A stretch of 64,000 bases of DNA from Adenophora triphylla var. japonica (Eukaryota; Streptophyta; Magnoliopsida; Asterales; Campanulaceae): NCBI GenBank assembly GCA_022495995.1, contig JAFEMH010000939.1, positions 512,444 through 576,443 of the forward strand. Reading direction: 5' to 3'. The notes beneath the pieces were generated by a model that saw nothing but the letters and a program-made list of their open reading frames with translations, made no database searches and was not told the origin of the DNA. Below, one piece after another: positions 56,501 to 64,000 of this stretch. Position 1 is the first letter of the stretch; every line of letters begins with the position of its first letter. Made by a program: the position numbers and the translations under genes.

Positions 56501-57619
56501 GAGTTGGTCTTATAAAAAATGCATTTTTTTTTACACTTAGAAAAAATATATTTTGTGTTTTTTCGTTTGTGTCAGTGCCAGTTAAACAAAGTGCCAGTGT
56601 GACAAAGTGCCAGTGCATGTGTAACAAAATGCCGCTGAAAAACGCTAATAAAAGTCGCACACTTAACAAAGTGCCAGCCGTAACCGGCACTGCACTTTGT
56701 TAAACCCAAGACCGACACTTTTACACGAAAGCACTTTTATATACATGAACCCGGCACTCTTCACACTGGCACTCTGTTACACTAACACTGGCACTTTGTT
56801 ACACTAATATTTTTGCTGGCTCCCAAAAACACAAGCACTGGCATTCAAAAAAACATGGGCTGACATTCAAAATCACGTACACTGGCACTCAAATACACAT
56901 ACACTGGCACTCAAAAAACACTGGTAATCATTTTTGCTGGCATTCAAAAAAACATGGACTGGCATTCCAAAAAACATGTACTGGCATTTGAAAACAAATG
57001 GACTGGCATTTTTGCTGTCGCCTTCCTCACCGTCATTTGCCAAAATGAGATCGGATGCCGGAGATCAATACACCCTTGAATGCTTCCAGATCTACAAATT
57101 ATAGTGCTTCACAAACGAATTGATTGAAAGCAAATCACATGCTTTGACAGATTGAGTGACTGACGAGCCTTCCAACAGGTATTTCTGCTCCTCGCTCAAT
57201 TCTTGCTTTTCTAGCTATTCGATTGAGCTTCCAAAACCATGATTTTTTTCCTAATCACTGCCAGTTTTTCTAAAATCAATTCATTTGCTCCTCCCGAGTG
57301 TCAATTTTAGGGCTTCACGGACTAATTTATTGATTTTTTATTACTCCTTCCGTTGTCTGGGAGAGAGGGATTTGGGTCGGAGAAGGAGAATGGTGATGGG
57401 AGATTGTAGGGACTGGCTTTGTTTTGGTTGGGGAGAGATTGAGGGAGGTTAGACTGGGTGACGGGCGCAAGGTGAGAAAGACGACGATTAGAGAGAGCTG
57501 GTGGTGTTTGCGTCTAGTGAGAGAGTAGAGAGAGAGAGAGCTGGTGGCCTTTTATACGATTGGAAAACCCCGTTTTTTTCAATTGTTTAGAAAAAATGCG
57601 TTTTTTATAAGTTTTTGGC
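56501..57619. mobile_element. MULE-like element of the GCCAGTG family, copy 3
   Basis: Here the order is reversed: left end GAGTTGGTCTTATAAAAAAT, then GCCAGTG/CTGGCAC arrays (56575-57015), then cargo (57016-57560), and a right end that reads, inverted, GCCAAAAACTTATAAAAAAC. Flanks ATTAAATTA and ATTAGATTC agree at 7 of 9 positions, a possible worn duplication. The cargo is leader-like but unidentified. Confidence 0.75.
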
Positions 57620-57813
57620 ATTAGATTCAGATTTATCCATTATCTTATTTTTCTGTACATATGCCCTCGTATAAACATTTAATTGGGGAAAATTTGACCA
57701 AAATTAATTTTTCATCAAAATTTTAACGAAATTGCTGATTAGGATGACTTTATGGTAATTTTGCACATTCACGTCATTTAAATTGGCCAGATAAACTTGC
57801 TCACTATAAATAA

Positions 57814-58293
57814 CTAAACTACGTTGTTTTGGATTTTCCGAACTTGCACAATCGAACATAAACGGCAAGAAGAGCTCGCCACCAATTTTCTGGGACGACT
57901 GAGCGTCACTAAGAGATAGTGTCGCAAAGCTTTTGGTGATGTTTTTGGTGGATTCGCTGACACGGGATCGAGGAGCGTTAACTTGACGGTTGACATGTGG
58001 AAGGAGATAGAAGGGCAGAGATAGGAATTGTCACGAGTGAGGAGCTCGGAGGAGGATTGTGGACATGGCGCGGGCTTCAGGATGAGGGGAAAAGTGGAGG
58101 AGCTGAGCAAGCTTGAGAGAAAGGGTATCAGAGACTGGGTTTGTTTGCAGATATTGAAGAGATATTCGGTTTGGGAATGGTGGTCGTTTGCGGTGGACAT
58201 GAGGTGGGAGATTAGGGTTTCGAACGGGGCTTGCTCAGAGCCAAGGATGGCGGCGATTTGAGCGAGTTGGAGTTGAGTTGGATCGGTCGCCAT
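57814..58293 (-). pseudogene. broken importin-5 (IPO5-like) 5' fragment inside Pack-type element
   Basis: From the ATG at 58293 the frame reads MATDPTQLQLAQIAAILGSE, then FETLISHLMSTANDHHSQ and YLFNICKQT, the N-terminal HEAT repeat of plant importin-5 (karyopherin beta). The frame then shifts: LSLKLAQLLHFSPHPEARAM is readable in another frame (about 58145-58085), and LLTRDNSYL returns to the first. Later, ELLPFMFDCAS-like sequence is again off-frame near 57860. At least two or three frameshifts therefore break it. It covers only about 150 of the roughly 1100 residues and ends at the inverted repeat. It is transposon cargo without expected importin function. Confidence 0.85.
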
Positions 58294-58704
58294 AGATGAA
58301 ATGGAAAGCTTGGCTCTCTCTTTTACAGTGATGGTGGGAAAGTTTGGAGAGAGGGAGAGGAATGGAGGGAAGAAAGAGAGTGAAAGGGTTTTATGAAACG
58401 ACGTCATATTCTGAGGGATTTTCTTTTAAGGGGTAAAACGACGTAGTTTAGTTATATATAGTCAGCAAGCTTATCCGGCCAATTTAAATGACGTGTACGT
58501 GCAAAATTACCATTAAGTCATACTAGTCAGTAATTTCGTTAAAAATTTGACGAAATGATAGTTTTGGTCAAATTTACCCTAATTAAATATTTATACGAGG
58601 GCATATGTGCAGAAAAATAAGATGAGGAGTATATCTGCGTCTAGTAGCTAAGTACGGGGGCAAATATATCATATTTCCCTAAAAAAAAAAACTGACAAAT
58701 TGTA

Positions 58705-58975
58705 TTCCCTTCGTCTCATTCGAAGACACAAAATTGATGTTGCGCGAGAATTAAAGAGAGAGTATAGTGCAGTAAGTGTTGTAAGTATAAAAATTGATAT
58801 AAAAGAGAGAATATGGGGTAGAGAATAGTGAGTGGATAGTTATTGTGACTTGTGAGTATAACAAGTGGGTTTCACGAATAAAGGATTATTAAAAAGTTTT
58901 CATTTTGGAAGTGTGTCTTTTTAAATGCGACACTCAAAATAGAAATTTGTGTCTTTTGGGGTGAGATGGATGGAG
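58705..58975. mobile_element. Stowaway-type MITE, slightly worn (271 bp)
   Basis: It begins TTCCCTTCGTCTCATTCGAA and ends TTGGGGTGAGATGGATGGAG between TA dinucleotides. Confidence 0.7.
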
Positions 58976-59154
58976 TATGTTCCGCTGAACTCAAAATCAT
59001 CTCGTCCGTCCGAGCATAGAAATGAGTTGATATGTCGGATTTTTGACCGCTTGTATGAAGTCGCTGAATGATGCCAATTCCTTTTTCTTGGATGGCTAGG
59101 TATAAGTGTCCAATTTTTTCACAAATGTTCATTTATTATTATAAGGATAAATGA

Positions 59155-60185
59155 TAATTTAGGGCTTGATATTGATATCAAGGTCTTTCAAGCGGGCCCA
59201 AAATTATTTTTTGGCCATTTCAGAGCTCCATATGCATTTTTGTTTTTTTTTTCCGGTTAAGGACTTTTTGACAAAAATTGTTGAAAAACCTATTAAATCC
59301 TAACAGATTGGGTCAAATTGAAATTTATTTTTTTATAAGGGGGTCATATGAAATTTTCTAAATTAAAAGGATTAAAAATAATTTAATATTAAATAATCAA
59401 ATTTTAAAACAATATAAAGTAATTATCAATAAATATGTTTTGAAACATTAGTACATTAATTTAAAAACATTATTATATTTAAAGTAAAACTAAATATTTC
59501 ATTTTTTAAGTAATGAATGAGTATTTCATTGATTTAAAATATTAGATAGAATAAATAATCATTTTATTATTTTATATTAATACCTTAAAATAATTAATAA
59601 TAAAATAAAACATTGGGTTTTTTCTTAATATATAATTTGACTATTTTAATTGAATAAAAATTATTTTTAATTTATACTAATACACAATGAATAAGATAAT
59701 TATAAATAAAATACAAAAAAAAAACTAAAAAAAATAAAAGAGAAAAAAAACTCACCCATATTCCCCCTATAAGGAAAATGTATTTCAATTTGACCCAATC
59801 TGTTAGGGTTTGTGTTTATGGGTATATGGGTGGAAGGTGGTGGTTGTGGCCGTGAGATGGCGGTGATGGTGAGTGAGGTAAGTTATAGAAGATGAAGAAG
59901 AAGAAGAAGATAAAGAAGAAGGTAGGTGTGTGGGTATGGAAACCTAGAATTCTTCCTTTTTCTCTTTCAATCCTTTTTAATTTAGGGAAATTTCATATAA
60001 TTCCCTTATAAGGAAAATGTATTTCAATTTGACCCAATCTGTTAGGGTTTAACAAGTTTTTCAACAAATTTCGTCAAAAAGTTCTTAACTGACAAAAAAA
60101 TAAATACATATGGAGCCCAGAAATGGCCAAAAAATAATTTTGAGCCCCGCTTAAAAGACCCACCATGATATCATGCCCTTATTTG
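59155..60185. mobile_element. TIR element with 230-bp inverted ends
   Basis: 59155-59385 and 59960-60185 are inverted copies; AAAATTATTTTTTGGCCATT, CTCCATATG and AACAGATTGGGTCAAATTGA occur on the left with their inverses on the right. Part of the right arm (CTATAAGGAAAATGTATTTC through CTGTTAGGGTTTG) is repeated at 59767-59820. The interior is AT-rich plus a GAAGAAGAAG tract and has no gene. Confidence 0.75.
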
Positions 60186-60608
60186 AAGTATAATTATAAA
60201 AAAGGTGGGCACTCATTTTTTTTTGCTAAAATATGGACACCAAAATTTAAGAATATTAAATCGGGACAGACGGAGGGAGTAACAATTTATTATTTATTGG
60301 GAGATTTTTTTTAGAGAGTTATTATGAGGTTGATGTTGAACTAAGGAATGTTGGATGATTTTTTTTTCTATAAACCAATAGGAGTGAGGCAATTGATGGT
60401 GAGAAGGGTATTATTTGAATGTGATGGAAAGAGGCCAAATGTGGTTGTAAAATCAAATTATTAAGTGAGATGGAGACTTGTTTGGGAGAGGGGGTAGCCA
60501 AGGGATATTTTTTTTGATCAACCACCATTAATGTTTTTATTATGTGACTTAAAAACCATAGCATTCTAAGCTTCCCACCACTCCTTTCCATGGCCCTCAA
60601 CACTTCAA

Positions 60609-60646
<38 letters not shown>

Positions 60647-61570
60647 CTTGCATATTTAGATAGATGGATACAACCAATAACTCAAAGGTATTGGAGTGGG
60701 AAATATATGCTTTTGTTGTAAAGGAGTAAAGATTAATTTAAAGGTTAACTTTTGCTTTTAGCATTTTATAGGTGAATGCCAAAATATCTAAGAAAAATAC
60801 ACAATTTTCCTAAATCAATCGAAGAAATTAATTTCTTGGTGGCACTGGTGGTTTTAATAAATAAATAAATAATATAAAGTAGTGATATTTAACCCACGCT
60901 AGAACTTTTCAGCTCCCCTCGTCATCACCTTTGACGACGACGACGACGTGATATGAGGTGTGATTGATATGATCCGAATGCTATACTTTAAATGCATATA
61001 CTCGGTCAAAAAGGTAATCTTATCCCACATCGACTAGGTGCGTGGAAGTTATTTAAGTTTCCACGCACTATTTAAGATTTCTGGATAAGTGAAATTTGAC
61101 GTAGAAAAGAAAAGCTCCTCCCTAAGACCTCGATCTGCCTTGGCGAGCATTTCTCAAACCTATACACATGCCAGACATCTCTCCACCAAGGCAAACAGTT
61201 CCCAAATGCCCAGTTAAAATGGGCAGGCCACGTATGCCCTCAACTTGTTCGACAAAATGACTCAAGAGAAATTCTGATTTCCTGAAAACTAGGAAATTTT
61301 GGTTGGCTTTCAGGAATTCCTCAACAAGCAAAAAACTGAAATTGTGCAGCCAAATGCAGGTGGCTGGACACTAGAGTGGCTGAAGGCAGAAGACTGAAGA
61401 ACTAACATTGGAGGATGTCTTGAACATAGTAGGACTTCATAGTTAACGTCAGCATAAGTACAAAACACCTTACTGACCAAAATCAAGAAAACAAGACAAC
61501 TATATACTATATACAAAAACCAACATACCTTTAGTTTCCGAGGGCTTTCACTAACTTCGCAAACAAGCAT
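60186..61570. other. spacer
   Basis: Holds a lone Stowaway right end (60264-60281), a CT microsatellite, and at 61022-61033 ATCCCACATCGA, which matches the plant snRNA upstream element. A TTATTTAAG tract follows 17 bases later but no snRNA body was recognised. Open frames at 60322-60603 and 61122-61570 are not supported. Confidence 0.35.
60612..60644. repeat. CT microsatellite
   Basis: Sixteen CT units. Confidence 0.95.
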
Positions 61571-61990
61571 CTATATGGTACTTTTATTAGATAAAAGCTG
61601 GACCCACAATGCTTCTCTCGACCCTTCAAACGCCGAAAAGTCTTCTACCTACAAAACACATATTCTTTTGGCTGACTGAAAAGTCTGAAATATATAAAAA
61701 TGAACATTATTCAGAAGCTCCTGGATAGCGTGAGCGAACCTTTCTTCTGTAGAAAACTCTGGGATTTTACGCGACGTCACAATTTTTTCTCCTGTGGAAG
61801 ATGGGCCGCCACCTTTTCCTTTCGGACCTTCCTGCATTACAAAATTAAGAATCCTTGACAGCTTGAGAATCTCATTATGCATCTATGAACACTTGCATAT
61901 GGTAGGGGAAATCAGGGTAATGAATGTCACCTGGTTTTCATTGCTTTCTTCTTGGCGTTTGAATCCGGTGGCTATTAATATTATACGCAG
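61571..61990 (-). CDS. FtsZ-like C-terminal exons (partial gene or pseudogene)
   Basis: Three consecutive exon-like blocks on the minus strand: 61990-61931 (LRIILIATGFKRQEESNENQ), 61831-61706 (begins EGPKGKGGG, contains KIPEF) and 61648-61571 (VEDFSAFEGSREALW.., stop TAG 61571). The first two have good splice borders; the donor after the second (AAT/GTTCAT) is weak. LIATGFKRQEES is nearly the signature of plastid FtsZ2, where it closes the tubulin/FtsZ C-terminal domain, and IPEF recalls the FtsZ tail. The rest of the tail differs from FtsZ2. FtsZ forms the plastid division ring inside the stroma. The GTPase domain is not in this window; it may lie beyond 64000 behind a transposon-filled intron, or this may be a remnant. 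Confidence 0.45.
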
Positions 61991-62260
61991 CTGAACAAAA
62001 AAATGAATAGAGAGTGGTCAGTTGACTTTATTTGGTTAAGCTATGAAACTGTAATTCATTTGAATCACTAGGCAGTAGGGAGCTTCAGATTATGTTGTTC
62101 ACTTCCCTTTTAATATTCAAGAAGGAAAAGCAGATTGCAAAGGGCCATCGGATCAAAGTTCAAGTCAACCAATTTATATTTGGAAAAAGATTAAGACTTG
62201 TCAGGGAATGCCAGCTAAAGCATTGGGAGAATGTGAATAAGAAGGACCTAAAAGAAATAT
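61991..62260. other. spacer or intron of FtsZ-like gene
   Basis: No exon recognised on the minus strand. Confidence 0.35.
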
Positions 62261-62512
62261 TCCCTCCCTCCCAAAATGAATGTCCATATTGGCAAAAGTT
62301 TTGTCCCAAAATGAAAGACCTATTTTTAGTGAAGTTACATAAAGCTCCTTGTTCGTGATTACAATATTTTAGTTTTACTCTAGTACTAATAATGTTATAT
62401 AGTGAGATCATTAAGGGTATACATGTCTATATGCCACAAAAAATGCCTACATGTCAACATCCTTAAATTTTCCAAAAACTTGAAATTGGACATTCAAATT
62501 GGGACAGAGTAT
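62261..62512. mobile_element. worn Stowaway-type MITE
   Basis: The left end TCCCTCCCTCCCAAAATGAA and right end, inverted, TCTGTCCCAATTTGAATGTC. Confidence 0.6.
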
Positions 62513-62751
62513 GAAAGAACCAAATTAAGAGGTGACCTTATCATATGATGCATCGTAAGCATTTGTGGGCCTTATTACTAGGAGTAATTATTGTTATGCA
62601 GGACTTCAGTGTTTTTCATTCTACTACTTCCATTGGGTACTGTTATATTCAATAGAGATATATTTCTGGGAGCAAGTAACCTTAAATATCTAATGTAATA
62701 CTCTCGCCTTTACAAACAAAATGTCCACATTTGAAGGTACGAGATGCAGTA

Positions 62752-63003
62752 CTACCTATGTCCTGAGATGAATGTCTATTTTCTCAAAAGAATTGTCCCA
62801 ATATGAATGTCCAACACTTGGGAAAGTTACTATATCATCTCTCATTATACAAGTTCTAATCTCACTGACACTCATAATGCAATATGATGAAATCATCAAG
62901 GATTGTTATGCACTTATGCTACCAAAATACTTAAAAATTTAACCCTTTTTTTTGCAAACGTCCCTTCAAGTGAAATTGGACATTCATTTAGGGACGGAGG
63001 GAG
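62752..63003. mobile_element. Stowaway-type MITE (252 bp)
   Basis: It begins CTACCTATGTCCTGAGATGA and ends TTTAGGGACGGAGGGAG between TA dinucleotides. Its interior resembles the preceding element (ACTCTAGTACTAATAATG vs CTCACTGACACTCATAATG context). Confidence 0.75.
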
Positions 63004-63189
63004 TAGTAGACAAGAGTTGGTCACAAGTACAAAACTGCATCGAGTGTATGTAAGATGATTCTACTATGGTGACTGAAGGCACTATATCTCAAAGTGAACC
63101 GTTGAAGCGAAAAATCAAAAAAGAAAAAGTGGACACTCTGCCTAGAATGGAGGGTAGAATAGTTGTGTGGTATATTAGATGGGGAAATG

Positions 63190-64000
63190 ACAAACTAAGG
63201 TCCAAAGTTTAAGGATCATTCACACATTGGCATCCGATGTTTCAATTTGGTTAATTTGGGGTACAAAGTTACAAAAGTTAGTAAGAGGTTTTTTGACGGA
63301 ACTGTTAGAAAATCCAGTTCAGTCACCACGTATCGGGCACATGTGGGGCATTTTGTCATTTCATTCTACAACTTCTTATTTGGTTGTAATTTAGTGTTGC
63401 CATCAATCTCCTACCCTCTCCTCCCCAACCACTCTCAACCCAGTCCACCACCAACCACAATCATATCCATCTGTCACTACCATCCATCACCCCCCCCCCC
63501 TCCATCAAACCACCACCAATTTGAAAAGCAACTTAAACTCAAATCGACGCCTCTGAACAGATTAAAAATCAAGGAATTTATAAGCATGCGACAAGAAGAA
63601 ATCAAGCCACCAATAAATTTAAAATCATCAAACGAAACACAGGTAGAATTTCCCCTTAAACAGATTATTTTTTTGTCAAACCAAAAAAACAAAACAAGGA
63701 ACACAGATATGAAAGCGAGAAATTCAAACCAAGGATCCAGATCTGAAAGCACAAGGCTAGAAGAAGAAGGGATTGGGATGGGGATGGAGGTGAACAATGA
63801 GGGCGGCGGATAGCAGGTAGACAAAGGTTAGAGGCAAGTGGAATGTGTAGATGAGATTAAGAGAGGGGGAGAGGCATCGGTGGGGGTGCAGGGGGTGAGC
63901 GGTGTAGAGGGTGATTTACATGTGTGCGACACGTGGTGACTTAACTAGATTGTCTAACAGTTTCGTTGAAAAATACCTAACGGACTACTTTTTGTAACTT
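63190..64000. mobile_element. TIR element running off the right edge
   Basis: AAGTTACAAAAGTTAGTAAG at 63266 through CACCACGTATCGGGCACATG at 63346 is matched, inverted, by the last 85 bases of the window (AAGTTACAAAAAGTAGTCCG, CACCACGTGTCGCACACATG). The outer part of the left arm (from about 63190) has no partner yet, so about 75 more bases should lie beyond 64000. The interior, 63400-63900, holds open frames on both strands and may be captured sequence; no family is recognised. Confidence 0.65.

Larger units (their letters stand above)
56450..58690. mobile_element. Pack-type TIR element carrying an importin-5 fragment
   Basis: 57622-57832 and 58425-58645 are long imperfect inverted repeats: CATATGCCCTCGTATAAA, TAACGAAATT, TGGTAATTTTGCAC and AACTAAACTACG occur on the left and their inverses on the right. 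Between them lies a gene piece and no transposase. The right arm continues outward to about 58680; its counterpart on the left seems to be 56450-56500, separated from the rest by the GCCAGTG element at 56501-57619. So the arm was split by a later insertion. Superfamily probably Mutator-like, unproven. Confidence 0.75.

Overview
This is nuclear DNA from a flowering plant, most likely a eudicot. The genes have introns with GT..AG borders, the proteins are plant families (P-class PPR protein, plant GNA1, plant PP2C, mitochondrial ISCA2, cryptochrome inhibitor BIC), and the AT-rich spacer is packed with Stowaway-type MITEs that begin CTCCCTCCGTCCC and sit between TA duplications. The style of repeats would suit an asterid such as a member of the Lamiales, but that is a weak inference.

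Host genes, left to right: an intronless PPR gene (3912-5369, +); a four-exon plant syntaxin-6-N-type protein (8054-12146, -); an intronless glucosamine-6-phosphate N-acetyltransferase (15466-15936, -); a two-exon PP2C phosphatase (28490-29821, +); a four-exon mitochondrial iron-sulfur assembly gene ISCA2 (34084-40594, +) whose third intron has grown to 4 kb by MITE insertion; a BIC1-like cryptochrome inhibitor (55243-55695, -); and FtsZ-like C-terminal exons (61571-61990, -) that may belong to a gene running off the right edge. An unrecognised exon lies near 42991-43220 (-). No operon-like or pathway grouping is visible; these are independent housekeeping and regulatory genes.

The rest is mobile DNA. 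The main pieces are: (1) a complete 8.7 kb CACTA transposon (46203-54880, TSD TCG) with decayed transposase exons, plus a telomere-like CCCTAAA array, a 1 kb GGCATGTGGCATAG minisatellite and facing AAT/ATT tracts; (2) three related MULE-like elements (24096-25069, 30258-31623, 56501-57619), each carrying arrays of a GCCAGTG-type motif and different cargo, one of them a fragment of the PPDK regulatory protein gene; (3) a Pack-type element carrying a broken copy of the first part of importin-5 (about 56450-58690), into whose left inverted repeat one of those MULEs appears to have inserted; (4) a 2 kb foldback element (18828-20879) filled with a palindromic TTAGTGAACACTAA minisatellite; (5) a complete non-autonomous LTR retrotransposon on the minus strand (43811-45710, TSD GCAGG); (6) hAT-, Harbinger- and Stowaway-type MITEs, several nested.

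The strongest candidate for something undescribed is the GCCAGTG MULE family: asymmetric ends, a 9-bp target duplication in one copy, a common layout of end-cargo-array-end, and a different cargo in each copy. All calls are from reading the sequence; no database search was possible.
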